Shown one piece after another: positions 33,001-48,056 of a stretch of DNA of 64,000 bases. The translations under genes were made by a program, and so were the position numbers. The notes under the pieces are model-generated. The model was not told the origin of the DNA, did no database searches, and worked only from the letters and a program-made list of their open reading frames with translations. Every line of letters starts with the position of its first letter. Position 1 is the first letter of the stretch. This stretch comes from Symbiodinium sp. CCMP2592 (Eukaryota; Sar; Dinophyceae; Suessiales; Symbiodiniaceae): NCBI GenBank assembly GCA_905221615.1, contig CAJNDT010004001.1:1334474-1398473 (forward strand). Reading direction: 5' to 3'.

Positions 33001-36000
33001 CATGCCCAAACCCAAAACATCCCAAAACCCTAAGCCTGGATTTCCCAAAACCGTAAACCCTGAACCCTAAACCCTAAATCAAAGGGGAAAAGGAGGGACC
33101 CTTAATAAGGACCCCTAGGTTTATACCCTTAATATAGCCATTATATACCCATTATATAGCCGATTATAGGGTAGGGGTCCCCGTTAAGGGTCCCCCCTTT
33201 TCCCCTTTGACTAAATGAACCCTACAAGCCCTGGGCCCTAAACTCTACGCCCTAACCCTCAACTCTATGAGCCCTAAGTCCTTTGAGCGCTATGCCCTAA
33301 CCCCTATAAGCCGTAAACCCTAAACTCCTAAATCTCAACCACCTCGGGTGGGACGGAGTCTCGCAATTCCGCAAAGCCGGCCCGAAAGCGCGGAGCATTT
33401 CAGTAAAACCCCTTGACCACATAACATTCACAGCCTAAGGGTGTTAGGGTAGGGTTTGGGGTTTAGGGATGCGATGGATGAGCATAGCAGTAGTGGTGAG
33501 TGTCATAAGCCTTGATACCTTGAAGGGTCAGGGACTCTAGTAGCAGGTAAGTAAGCCCAAACGTACACCAACCTGATTGGAGGACTTGTAACCCTACATA
33601 TATCAGGTCCCTTGGTCCTAAACTCCGTCCAACCCCTTGCCGAAGTGAAGCAATATGGATCCCTTCTTAAAGCCTTACAAAACCCCATAGCACCTTGCAG
33701 TCGCAGAATCCTTTGTTGTATCACCTGCTTTTGTTTTTGCAGGTGCCCTTCCAAGACCGACAGCAGGAAGGTGCTACCAATTGAAATCGTGTTTGGGGGT
33801 ATATTGTACTACGGTTGATGATATAATTCCTGCATTACCTTAATGACCCTAGACTATGGGAATTATGGTATATTCCTTGTTATGGATCATGCAGGATTTA
33901 TATCATCAACCGTATAGGGGCTGGGATGGTATATTGTGGTTTGACCGTCGAGGCCCAAGGTTTTGGGGCCTTTAGCCCGTAAAGCCCCAAACAGCTAAAC
34001 TCTCCCTAGACCCTGAACCCGCTCTAAACCCATTTGCTACTAACCCTAATGTGGCGGTTTGAATAAGCCCCCCCCGACCAAGAGTTCCGTGCTGGAATAG
34101 TCAGGGTGTGGGCGGCTTTGAGAAAGTTAGAAGGGAAATGGGGGGCCCCAGGGTTTGGGCGCTGGCTCAGGGTCGGTGATTAGGGAGAAAAGGGAGGGGG
34201 GTTTTGTTCAGGAGTTGTCGAGGGTTTAGGGTTCAGGGGGGTTGAGATTAGGTTCAGGGGGGATTTAGGGTTTACCTATAGTATCTATTGTAGTTCATTT
34301 TTGGGGTTACCTTTAGGATCCTTAATATAAAATTGGTTAAACCAAAAAAAGGAACTACAATGGAGACTCGGGCTGGAGGGCCAGGGTTTGAGGGCATGGA
34401 TTGGGGGTTTAGGGTCGTGGGTGCTTTAGGATTGGCCATTTGCAGACGGGAGCACCCCAGCAAAAGAAATCACCCAACCCAAAAAACGCATCAATTGGGC
34501 CACCTTCTCTTGGCACTGGTTCGAATAAGCACCGGAAAGATGCACTAACTAGGTACACGATATGAAACGCCACCACATTAAACCCTAAACTCTAAACCCT
34601 TGCACAGGAGCAGCAGTTAGGAAAAAGGAGTCCCAAAAAAAAAAACCCTTGCACAGGGTAGCCCAGTAGTCGAGAGGGTAACCTTTAGCCTTCTTTGGGT
34701 AGTATAGTCCCTATATAATCCTTATATATCTAAAAAGGTTAACCTTTAGTTCCCCATGATACCTGACAAGTAGGGTAGATTCCCCAGAAGGCGCTGTGGT
34801 GAAGGAGCTCAAAGCCTGCGCCGGCTTCGAGAACGTGAGGCCTCCCGGATGCAGGGGTTTACCTGTTTAAGCCTTAAAGGGAACTCCAGAAAGTTGGAAT
34901 ATGGTTTCAGGGTAGGATACCCTATAATTTACCATAAAGCGTTTAGGATAATCATATTCCAACTTTCTGGCTTTTACTGTAGGGGTTGAGGGCATCCAGG
35001 CGGGCATATACAAGTTTGTGCAAAAAGGGGTTGAGGGCCAGTTTCGGGTTCAGGGGTATAGAACGTGTTCAGGGGTTTTGGGTTTACCTGGACCCCAAAC
35101 CTAGGAAGAACGACAGGCTCTTGGAGTTGGTTGTGCCATTGTTTTACCTGTTTCTTGGGGAGGGGTCAGGTAGGGAATAAAGTTTAGGGACACCAAAAGT
35201 AGGGATATCACTACCTTAGTGGGCTTCAATATATGGGGGGTCTATATGGGATATCCCTCTCCTAATTCTTGCTCATGTGCCTGTTTGGGGGCCCCAAGAG
35301 TGTGTTTGGACTTTGCGATCCGAGGATGCTAGGGTGTAGGGTTTAGGGTTCCGTAAGGGTTCTGTAAGGGATCTATAGGGTTTAGCGTACCGTAAGGGTT
35401 CTATAAGGGATCTATAGGGTTTACTATACGGTTCCCTAAGGGTTCTATAAGGGATCTATAGGGTTTAGGGGTCCCTAAGGGTTCTGTCAGGGATCTATAG
35501 GGTTCCATAAGGGTTCTGTAAGGGATCTATGGTGCCGCGTCGCCGCGTCGCAGGCCCTCCCCCCCCCCCCCCATGGTATGCCCCCCCAAGCCAGGCAGGC
35601 TCTCGTCCCAGCAATAAGGCACACGTCATCCGCGTAACTCCCCCCCCAAGCCAGGCCTTGGCAAAAGGAGGGGGCGGGAGGGATAACCCACAACCATGGA
35701 AACCACAAGAAAGGGAGCCACAGGGGCGGGGTGGGGAAGGATAAGCCCTTCCCCTTCACCTCCCCTCGACATACAAATGAGAATGATGGGGATGATGTTG
35801 CGCACAATGATGTTGATGTGCTATGATGTTGATGTGCTATGCCCAGTGTGACTGTTGGCGGCACCTTTGCTCTTATGTTGCTCTGGGCTTCGGCAACCCA
35901 TGTTCATTTGCTTGGCTTGTGATGTTCTTGCGAAAACTGTATCGATCTTCGTCATTGCAAGCCCAGTCTCGGTTGGGTTCGCTAAAAGTAAGCTTGAGCA

Positions 36001-36996
36001 CGTTTTGGAATGATTCTCATTCGGGACTCTTGAGCAAGGGACGGATCATGACCACCATCTTCGTCATCATCATTACCATCATATTCATCACTATCATTGG
36101 CTTTGGAGCTCAAGGCAGGTCGGAGTTCAGTGGAACTGTATCACATCCTAAGGTCCAAACTCTTAGCAACCGGACACCCAACCAGCAATGGCCATGGAAG
36201 GGGGAACGCAACCACAGGGGGGAGGGGCAGCGGGGAACCCACACCGCAGGGAACCACAGGGGGGGAGGGAGGATACCATGGGGTGGGGGGGGGAGGGGGG
36301 GCCTAGCAGCGCTGCACCATCTATAGGGTTTAGGGGTCCCTAAGGGTTCTGTAAGGGATCGGTTCAAAGCCTGAACTTGACCGCTGCGTTTGGGCTTCAA
36401 ACAAAAGGGTCGATGATGTACCATGTCCTCCATGCTAACACGGTGTCTCTTGAGCACATGCACATGGGATGGAACACGTATGTGTATGCATCCTAAACTT
36501 CCTGCGAGAAGTGCGCGCAAAACATGGCACTGTGGACAAAAGAGAATAGTCTGTAGAATACCTTACAGAATACCCTTTCTAAAAACCTAAAAAGGAGTTC
36601 ATACAACATACGGTACGACCTTCTAGAATAACCCCCTACATACCTTGTATAAAGCTGTTTGAACACCCTCTAAACTAGACAACACCTGTTAGAACACGGT
36701 TTAGAACAACACCTAGATATACCTTCTAGGCTAGCGGAATCTAGGATCCGTGAACAAACCGAAGCCTAAGGGATACACATAGAGAACAGAATACCTGATA
36801 ACATCTCCCTTTACATACCCTATAGAATACCTTCTACAACACATTGTGGAATAACCTATCCAATAGCTTTTGGACTACCTTATGCAATACTTTACACAAT
36901 TCCCCCGATGTAGCCTACATATACCTTCTAGAACCCCCGTCTGGAATACCCTGTAGAATACCTTCTATGAGACCGCCTATACCCCTTGCATAATTA

Positions 36997-37030
<34 letters not shown>

Positions 37031-40000
37031 CATATAGCATGCCTGTATTCTCTGCAGAGTACACTGAAGGTAGGGACTTGAAATATGCAAAACCATTCGG
37101 AGCCCAAGATCTGAGAAGCCCCCATTTCAATTCTAGCTTATTGGGCAAAGGATTACTATGAAGAGAATCCAGAACCAAGAAGAGTAGCAAGATATTTACC
37201 TTACAGAATACCCCATCCATATATACCTTACAAGGACTTTACCACAACTTCATATAAAATGCCCATATTTTATGGCATTCCGGTTTCCTTATGAAATACC
37301 GGTTTAAAGCGGAAATCTATCTGCTGCGTTTTTGCTGTTTTACGGCTTGCAGAACATCAACACAGCGGATACTGATTAGAGTTAGTAGATAATTTGAGCG
37401 GTTTCGTTAGTGGTATTACTCAAAATAAATAGTCTTAACACTAGTATAACTATTGTTATTGTCATTAGTAGTAGTATTAGCAATTTATAGAGATGAGTGT
37501 GATAGAGGTAAGTTCTAGTCCAGTTCAGTGAGCCCGAAGGATGAAGGAGGTTCAGCGTTCTTGTGCAGTGGAAGAGAACCAAAATCACAAAAACCAAAAA
37601 AACAAAACCAAAAAAAACAAAAAAACAAAACCAAAAAATACAAAAAACACAATTTTCAGAAAGTCTTCTGTAAGTAGCATTATCCCGAACTCTTGATCAA
37701 GACAAGACTGTCTGATTTTTTTTTTGTTTTTTTGTTTTTTTGGTTTTGTTTTTTTTGGTTTTGGTTCTCTTCCACTGCGCAAGACAACCCAAACCTTTTC
37801 CCCAAACCCTAAAACCCTTCCGCCCTTGAAGACGATGCGATACGCGTCGTCGTAGTGTGTTGCTTCGGTTTTCGTGAACGAAGTTGAACAGCAAAAACGC
37901 AGCGGTCAAGTTCAGGCCTCGAGCCAAGGGATCTATAGGGTTTAGGGTTCCATAAGGGTTCTGTGAGGGATCTATAGGGTTTAGGGGTCCCTAAAGGTTC
38001 TGTAAGGGATCTATAGGGTTTGGGGTTCCATGGGTCTTGGTGTTTGGGGTCGTAGGGATTAGAGTTCGGTTGAGGGTTTATTTGGATTTTAGTGTCCCGG
38101 GTTGTTAAGGTTTGGGGTTTTCTCACTCACCAGAGAGCCCAGTATACAGACCCTCAGCCCTAAGCCTAAACTTTGCGTGAGTTGCGATATTCTCCTTAGT
38201 GGAGGGGCATTGAGCTCTCTGGGCGAGAGCCTCTGGCAGAGTTTCGGGGTTTCTAGAATTCTACAAGGTTCCATAGATTTTGGGGGGTTTTTGGCGGTTC
38301 AGGGTGGAGAGCATTCGGGGTGTATTTGGGCTCGGGGTTTAAGGTTTGCGGGGCTGGTTGAGATTTAGGGTTTTGGTTGAGGGTTTCCCTAGGGTGGGGC
38401 CTTGTTGTAGTGGTAGGGTTTGGGGGTTTAGGGTTTCGTGCTTAAGGTTTTGTGCATTAGAGATCAGAGTGCTCAGTTACACCAACAGGACCTGAAAAAG
38501 GCCATAAGCATAAGCAGTTTACCATGGAGCTTCATTATGGGGGTGGGGCGGGGGTGCTAAAACCCGAAACCCTAAACCCCTAAACCTTAAACCGTGGTAT
38601 ATATAGGATATCCCTATCCTAATATTTGCTTAGGCGGCTTTTTTCGGTCCGCAGGAGAGTTGCCGACCTGCGGCCAGACAAGCATCTCCTTTTCACCGAA
38701 GGTGGGGCTTAGGGTTTTAGCGGTCCTTTAAAGGTTACCTTAGATCCCCAAACTTTTTGGGTCCTTGTAGTTTAGTAGGAATCGGAAAGTTTAACCTTGT
38801 AGTTCTGTGGCTTATTGGGGTAGTAAGGTACGATAAGGGCTCCTTTAAGGGACCTGGAGGGTTTAGGGCTTAGGGTATAGGGGTTTAGGGTGGGAGTTTC
38901 TGGTTTGAGGCTTAGGGGTTAGGGATTCAAGGCAGGAGGGTCGGATTGGGGGTTCTGGGTAACGGCTGAAAGTTGGAAGTTGAGGGTTTAGGCTTCAGAG
39001 TTTAGGCTTCGGTTTGGCGTTGGCTGTAGGAGGTTTAGGTTTCCTATTTGGGTAGTTGTCAAAATTATGGTCCCTTTCTGGGTACCCTAAATATTAGGTG
39101 TCGTGGTAAATTAGGGACCCTAATTTTGACAACCACCCGTATCTCCCTAAACCCCTATATAAACCCTTTATAGAACCCTTATAGATCCCCTTAAGGAAAC
39201 CTTTAAAGGGACCCTACTTGGAGGATCATGGGACTTAGTAAGGAAGGTTATAAGTACCTTAATTGGGGCTATAAGTAGCTATAAGTATAGTTACTTTACT
39301 TATAACCCTAGTTACTAAGTCCCATGATCCTTTAAGTAGGGTACCCACCCATTTCTCGCTCTATCTTCGAGCCTCCGAAGGCTGCAGCACTTTGGGCTAA
39401 GATTTGTTTAGGGGCCGGAAGACTTACGAAGGCTCCTCTATAGTAGATACTTAAGCCTTAAAGGGTCCCTATGTACGTACTTCAAGGCCTAAGTATATAC
39501 TATATGGGTAAATCATGGCCTAAGTATATACTATATGGGCACATGGAGCCTTAGGGAGACTTACGAAGCTCACGCAGTGCTTTATTACAGCCATGGTCTC
39601 ACGTACCCCACAAGTCTATCCAAAGCCCTAGGCCCTAAACCCCACGCCCCTGTACTTCGATCCCCAATACCCAACCTTTAAGCTTTTTGTGTTTTTGTAG
39701 TAGAGTAGGAATCGGAAAGTCTAACTTTCTATTTCTGTGGCCTATTGGGGTAGTAAGGTACCGGAGTGCTTGGGGCTTCGGGTTCTTGGATGTGAGGCTC
39801 TGGCCTTGGTGGTTCTTATAGGGTTTATTAGGGTTTAGGGTTCGGGGTTTGACCAGTTGATCAGTTTTTGCAATCTGGGGTAGTTGGATTTTCATGCATT
39901 CGTGTAGCCAGGCTCCGCGTGCGTGCGTGTGTATGGCAACTTGCATGTGGAGGAGACCAAGAGGGCCCTTTTCGCTGGCCCTCTCCTCCCATCCTATGCT

Positions 40001-43000
40001 CAGCCCTGAGTGCATCCACTGGTGTGCATCGCTGCGGTCAAACTTCGCTTTGAAAGGATTGGATCCCCGGAACGCCGTCACCGGTGGCACCGGCACCTGT
40101 GGCGGCGATGCCAGCGATGAAAGTCGCGGCGACACAGCGACGCCGCAGCCGCATAACCAAAATCCCAAAAATCGACAGAACTTCAATTACAAAATGCCCA
40201 ACCCCACACAGCTCGCCATGATCCACTTCCCGCAGCGAGTCCACAGCACAGTCGGCGCGTCGGTTCCTGGCATATGCGTAGTCCAAGTGTGAAAGGGTTT
40301 AGGGTTTAGGGATTATGCCGTGCTCGCATCAGAGGAAGAGAAAGGGATCAGTACTGACTAAGACTAAGACATGCTGGCGATGAAGGCGGCGATGGTGATT
40401 GTGATGACCGCAAGTATGGCGAACAGGATGGCACTCACGAACACCGGCTTTCTTGAGGCCATGACCCTGACAGAACGATCTCAATTGCAGCAGTGCCCGA
40501 AAGCAACCTTACTTAGGGGTCTCAATAAAGGAGCCTCCAAGAATTAGTAGTACTATGCTTGACTTGTTGCTGTAACACTCCTTGTATGATGCAGTGAATG
40601 CGCTTCCAAAACCCGCTGCATTTCCAACTATCCGGTTTCTTGGACTCCTTGGGTGTCGACCTGTTCTGATGACTTTGGGAGCGAGAGCCATGGATATGTT
40701 GTCAGCCGTGGCAACATAGGCACCCGAAGACTTGGCATTCTTCTGGTTGGCTCTTAGGACTTTAACTTTCGGGGTTGCTATATGGATTACAATAAGGGGG
40801 CGAAAGGCTTAACTGTTAGGAGGGATTCAGTCAGCCAAGAAGACTGGATGATACTATTTCTTAGTGGCTGAGTGGATACACTTTACACTTTTGGGGGTAA
40901 TATTACCTACTATAAAACCGAAAGTGTACACTTTGGGGGGCCTATGAATTCAGCAACTAGGATTCCGACTATTCCCTATGGTTGGCTCTTAGAACTGTAG
41001 CTTTTTGGGTTTCTAAATGGACTATAATAAGGGGTACTAACAGTTTAACTTGTAGGAGGGGTTCAGAACTCAGCCGAGCTATTTTAAGTTTAATTATTAA
41101 GGCCCCTACCCGGACCCCCGGGAGGATCCAAAAAGTAGATCCCGCAATGGGAGTTCCCATAAAGTACCCTTAGTAGTATATGTAGGGCCCCAAATTGGGG
41201 GATCTACTTTCTAGATCCTTATTGTTACCCTAAACCCTAAACCCCCAAACCTCTAAACCCTGAACCCTTAGATCCCTTTAAAGGATCTTCCCGGGGTCTG
41301 GGTAGAGCAGGCTGCCAAGAGCTCGGCGAGCGGCCCTTGGCATCCGTCCTCGGAGCGGGGGGCCCAATCAGCTCCAGGAGAGACTACGGTTTAGAGTTTA
41401 GGGATTATAGGGATTAGGGTCAGGGTTTAGTTTCAGGTGTGGTGGAGTTTTTGGCGGGGAATTACAGGGGGTTCTATCCTCTACGACCTCTTGAAACGTC
41501 TCTGCGCTGGGTTCGGGATTGAGTGTTTAGGTTTAAATTCATTCAGGTGATTGCACAAGTCCTGATGCAAAAGGGGGTAACTTTAGGTGTTTGAGTTAGG
41601 GGGGATTGACAGGATTGTTCTACAGGAGTTCATTGTGATCTTATCGGGGTTTGGAGGGTTTCGGGAGCTGCAGGCAGGCTTGGGGGCACAGGGTCGTGGA
41701 GTTCAGCAGCCTTGAATTATTGGCAAAGGCTCCCTAAACATAAAGCAACATGTTGTTCAAGCCAGCAGTGCTAGAATCCTGCGTCTAGCTAGGGGCCCTA
41801 GGTATATCCTTACTTAGCGGATCATGAGACTTAGTAACAGGGTTACAAGCCAGGTAACTATACTTATAATAGCTTATAGCCCCAATTAAGGGACTTATAA
41901 CCCTACTTACTAAGTCCCAAGATCCTCCAAGAGGGGGCTTTGGGGATTAGGGTTTAGGGTTAACAGGTGTGACACATCCACGCGGGATTCACAGAAGCCG
42001 ATGCAAAAAGGGTTTGGGGATTACTATCCTAAACCCTCAACCCTAAGCCCTAAGCCCTTACTAAGACCCTCCAAGTAATACTGCGGTTGATGATATAGAT
42101 CCTGCATGACCCACAATAAGGAATACACCATAATTCCCACAGTTTGGGGTCATTAAGGTAATGCAGGATTTATATCATCAACCGTGAGACCCTCCAAGTA
42201 ATACTAGTAGACTGCCTAGGAGTCCTTTGGCCTGTCCTTGGGGGGAGGTATATTCCCCGATTATGTAATCCCAAAAGTTCAACCTTTCGTTTCCATAGGG
42301 GCCCTACTCACTAACCTATACTTTTTGGAGGGGGTTCGTAGTTGTAATTATAGTAGAATGGTTCCCAAAACCCTATTCTAATCATTAAGGCCCCCATATT
42401 GGGATGCTGTTGGGGCTGGTTCCGGTTTGAGATGGAAGTGGGCCCAGGTTTCGAAGGTTTGCGGTTTCGTATTTAAGGGCTAGTGACGAGTGCCAATACT
42501 TTACGTAAGCTTTGGGGTTTTAGGGCTAGGCTCGGTGCCGGGGTTTGAGATTTCAAACCCTGTAACCAGAAGCCCTAAGCCAAAGGGTCCTAGGTACTGA
42601 TATGGGGACTACTTCCCCAAATCATAATAGGAATTCCTAATATAGAAACCTTACCTTCTACCATATCGGTACTTTGGACCCTTTGGGTAAGCCAAGTTTG
42701 CTTGGGAAAGGATGCCGGTCACTGACCCGCCTCCAGCGACGAGCCGACCCACAGTACTCTTCGAGCTTCCCTTAAGGGTGTACTCCTATATGGGTGGTTG
42801 TTAAAATTAGGGTTCCTCTTTGGGCATCCTAAATATTAGGTGCCGTAATATAGTAGGGACCCCAAAAGAGGACCCTAATTTTGACAACCACCCATATAGT
42901 GTATACTTTGGCCCCAAACACATATGTACAGGAACTACTTCTATCGCTACAGCCAACGCAGGCTACGACAACTCCTTGGTTGTTAGCGGGGACTTGGGGA

Positions 43001-46000
43001 AATGGGTTTCAGGGACGACCATACTTGGAGGGGCAGGGGGCTTAGTAAGTATGGGCATAGGTAGAGTTATAAGTACCCTAAATGGACTAACCCCAATTAT
43101 GACCCCTACTGATACCCTACTTACTACGTCCCCTGCCCCTCCAAGAAGGGGACCTTCGAAGGGAGACATTTGTCCGCCACACTGCGGCTGTGCGAGTGAT
43201 GCGCCGGGCCATGTAATATCTCCTCCCTCTAAACCCTAAACCCCTAAAACCTCCAAACCCCCAAAACTTTAAACCCTAAACCCCTCCAACCCCCCCAAAT
43301 CCAAAAACCCTAAAGCCCTAAAGCCCTAAAACTTCCCCGCAAGCTGCCCCGACATGGCGTGGGGGCGTTCTTAGCCAAAAGCGGTTGCAGTTGGTTGCGG
43401 AGCCTGTGCAGGTGGAGACCTTGAGCCCTCACGTTGGGTGATGGTCCCTTTTGGGATCCCTAAGAAATGGGTGGGTGCCCTAGGGTTCCTTTAAAGGGTT
43501 CCTTAAGGGGATCTATAAGGGTTCTATGAAGGGTTTAGGGTTTAGGGAGATATGGGTGATGGTCAAAATTATGGTCCTTTTTTGGGGCCCTGTTATAATA
43601 AGGCACCTAATATTTATGATGCCCAAAAAAAGACCATAATTTTGACAACCACCCACCTAGCGAGCACCGCCTTAAAACGAATTCGGGAGTGATATATGGG
43701 AGTTTCCGAAAATAGGGGGTACCTTATTTTGGTGTCCTTATAAAAAAGCTCCTATTATTTAGGGCACTATCTTAGGGTCCCCTGTTTTCGGAAACTCCCT
43801 TATATACCGACGCGAATGACTAGCAACACCATGCACGATCCTGCAAGCTGCGCCAGACTGATGTACCCCAGAACCTTGCTCTAATTTCTGCAGGGCCCCA
43901 TATGGTTTGGCTCTTCCGGATATCCCCGAAGCATACAAGAACCAACCCCACTAAGCCCTGAATCCTAATACACCCCTTTAGATGATCATGAAGAGCCCTG
44001 TCCGCCCCTGCAAATCTCCATAAAGCCTCTAAACCATGGAACCCTAAACCCCCTAAACCCCGAGCCCCAAAATCCTACTCCCCTAAGCCCGAATCCCCTA
44101 AAGCCTAAACCCTGCTAAACCCTAAACCCCTAACCCTCAAGCCTAAACCCCTGAAGCTCAGACAGAGCACTTGAGCCCAGGATTGGAAAATTGCGGAGCG
44201 CTATGCGATGAACATCATTGCAGACATGAACTCTGGATGCCTTGCGCCGAGGATCAGAGACTAAAAAGCTCTTATGAAACACGAAATAAATAGGAGCGTA
44301 TATGATATGGTGTTGCAGGGGTTTTGTTTTGGGGCCGAAAATCTAAACTCTAAACCCTAAGTACCTGATAACCTTCATTCTTGGGTGTGTTGCTTGAGTC
44401 AGGGTTTCGCGAGTCTCTGGGGTTCTCCATACCTCTGGGAATCTCGAGATTAGGTACACGGGCGGGGCCCAGGGTTGAGATTGTTTACGGTCTAGACTAG
44501 GATGCCCAGTATATACTACCCTTATTCCCTTTTTGTAGTCCTAGGTTCCTTATAGAGTTACCCAATACCAAAAAAGGAGCCCTTCTTATTCCTAGGTTAC
44601 TGTGCATCCTAGCAGAGGTTTAGAGCTTACCTAAGTTCAGAATTTGGCACTTGCTTCTTCCACGCTCGAGAACATCTCAGCTAAGAGATCGCCAGATGCC
44701 TGCCCGTGCAGACCGCGAGATCAACTGTCCTGAAAGAACGCAAGTCCCCGTAGTCAAACAATCTGCTTTGCAATATGGGTTGATCATTAAGATGTTTTCA
44801 TGTCTACTGCTTACCTAAGTAATTAGGTCTGGTGTCGCTGGAAACTATATATCCCCGAGACGTACGCCTGGTGAGCAGCAGCATGTTGGAAGTATATCTG
44901 TCTGATGCATCAGCAGTAATAATCGCAACAATGATGACAACAGCAACGATATAGTTACTAAGGGGAACAATATCATAGCAATACAAAAAACGACAATAGC
45001 AATCATAATCATACTAGCAGGAAAACAAACAAAGGCGCAACAAACCGCACAGCACTGAAACATAATGTCTACTAAAAACATCAATAACAATGAGCACAAA
45101 CAATAAATGCCAATAAGGTTACCCATCGTATAACCAGGAATAACACTGACAGTTATAGTTTAGTGGAATATAATAATGACTTGACCATCAAACAGAATAT
45201 ACACACTACGAATAACACCACTCAGACTAGACATCTGAATAACTTAACAACAACAGCAGAAACACAAAGCAATGGTGATAACACTGCTGCTTAATCAGCA
45301 AAAGGGTAGTAATTATTGCTATTAGTATTAGTAGTAGTGGGAGCAGCAACAGTAATAGTAGTCGTAGTCGTAGTAGTGGTGGTAGTCGTAGTAGCAGTAG
45401 TAGTAGTCGTCGTCGTAGTGGTAGCTGTTGTTGTTAGTTCTGGCCCAAAGCCCTAAAGGCCCTAAAGGTTGGGCGTCCGCAGCCCAGGTGAGGGTTGGAT
45501 TGCCTCGTCCCCAGAGTTCCGGTGACTGCTTTGTTAGGGTTTATAGGGTTTAGGGTTTAGGGGTCTATAAGGCTTAGGGTTTAGGGATTATTCTAGGGTT
45601 TCGGGTTTAGGGTCTATAAGGTTTAGGGTTCTGTGGGCCGCTGCTTCCGTGGTTTGGAGTTTAAGGGTTTCCAGCTTTTGGGTGTTTGGGCTTCGGGCTT
45701 GTAAGATTTGTGAGTTTAAGGGTTTCTAGCTTTTGGGTGCTTGGGTTTTGGGCTTGCAAGAATTTGGGCTTCAGAGGTTCAGGGTTTCGAGTTTTTGAGG
45801 TTTCTGCGTTTCGGGTTTCGGGTTTTGGGGGGCTTTCGGATATCGAGGCCCGCGGAACTCGACTTGGCTTTTCCCACTATATAGACGCTCATCTCCGTAT
45901 ATATATATATATATATGTATGTATATTATATATATATATATATATATTGATTGTACAGACTATAGATACATATAGCTGCAATATCGCTGTATATATATAT

Positions 46001-47430
46001 ATATATATACATGTATATATATATATATATATAGAGTGTATAGACACATGTATTTGCACATATCATACATGCCTGTATACTATACATGGCTCGAAACAAG
46101 TAGAAACTGTTGTTCAGGCAGTGGTTCATGATTAGCGTCTGACCTGTGTGAAGAGGAACCTGAACATGTAGAACTCGGCTCGGGGTGGCAGTATGCTGTA
46201 ACCCCTTGTATACGTTTGCTGGGTTTCGGATATCCTACGTAGACGCTGCAATCCCCAGGGTAATCATTCTGCCATTCTGCAGCTGCATAAACTGACTTAT
46301 GGTGGACAAAATTCTAGCGCTGTTTTCTTCTTTCTAGATTTTGTGTGCGAACCTTCTTATACGATCTGCTGCTCAGGATTGGAACCTTGTGCTGGACCAG
46401 GAAGGTGGCCCCAACCACGCGCCACGGTGAAAAGAGCAAAGATCAGGGTGAACGACAAAACCTTGGCATTCTTCTGGTTGGCTCTTAGGACTTTAACTTT
46501 TTTTGGGTTTCTATATGAACTCCAATAGGGAGGCTAAAAGTTTAGCTTGTAGGAGGGGTTCAGAAGTCAGCCAAGAAACCCTATCTATGCCTCAGACTCC
46601 TAGACCAGATAACCGCGCATCCGGCCCTAAACCCTAAAGCCTCAAGTTTCAACTTGTGGGTGGTTGTCAAAATTAGCCTCCCTTTTGGGTCTTTATTATA
46701 GTACGGCACTTAGTGTTTAGGGTACCCAAAAAGGGGCCCTAACTTTGACAACCACCCTTGTGGCTCCAGTTTGTCAAGGCGGTGTGGGGTTTCGGATTCT
46801 TGTCAAGTCGGAAGGCCACGAGCAGCCTCAATCCCCTAGCCGAGCTCCGGCTAGAACTGGCATCACGACAACCTTACCTTTGGTTAGTAGGGAATGGAAG
46901 AATGGTAGTAATAGTAGTTATACTTGTACCCCGTTCTTCCATTCCCTACTAACCAAAGGTAAGTAAACCCTAAGCCATGCCTCGCCTGGATTATCCGAGT
47001 GTGAGCGCCGAAACCATGTTTTTGATTGAGAATTTACTTACGTGGTCACACTGACGGGTTCTCAAGGTACTGGCTTCGGGATGGCAGCAGCAACCAATAG
47101 ATGAGTAGCATACCACAGTAGCAGAATCTACACCTCTTATCTAGCAGTCCCATGTACTCAAGCAGGGGTCAAAGACATTACCTGGACCCCATAACGCCCG
47201 TCGCTTTAATCCCTAAACCCCAGATTGTGGTTCGGTAAGCTAAGCCTTCCGCTGGTAACTGTCTGTATATATATATATATATATATATATACAAACAACT
47301 AATTAAAAAGGTAAGTATACATGTATACGTATATATACATATACATATACAACTGTATACACTTTTTTATAGAGGGCTAGATCAACCCTTAACAGGCCAG
47401 TAGATATTGATACATGTGTGTATTATACAT

Positions 47431-47461
<31 letters not shown>

Positions 47462-47918
47462 ATATATGTCGATACATGAATATCCAGCTTTAACCGTTTA
47501 GCGGTTTATTCATGGTGCAATGCCTGAGCCCTAAACCCCGAGTACCCCAGATGTTTAAGTTTAATCAACATCTCCTTAACCCCACGAACGGAACCTCCAA
47601 ACTCTAGGCCCCAAGCAACCCTTGAGAGAGCCTCAGTTCTGCGCATCAAACTCTGAACGCTAGCCCCTTGACCCTACACCCGAAACCCCGGACCCTAACC
47701 CGTAAACCCTACATTCCAAACCCTAAACCCTAAACTCGAAACCACAAAACCCACCCAAAACCCAAACTCGGAGCGCTCTCGATCTGCCGAGGTTGGCAAC
47801 AACTGCGTGGCACCCGTCATTTGCGACACATCGAAAGATGCCGTGCCGCCGCTGACAAGTTTACCATCATTATTACTACCATTGACTACCACTCCTACTC
47901 CTATTACTACTCCTACTC

Positions 47919-47960
<42 letters not shown>

Positions 47961-48011
47961 CTACTACTACTACTACCACTACCACTACTACTACTACTAC
48001 TACTGCTACTA

Positions 48012-48056
<45 letters not shown>

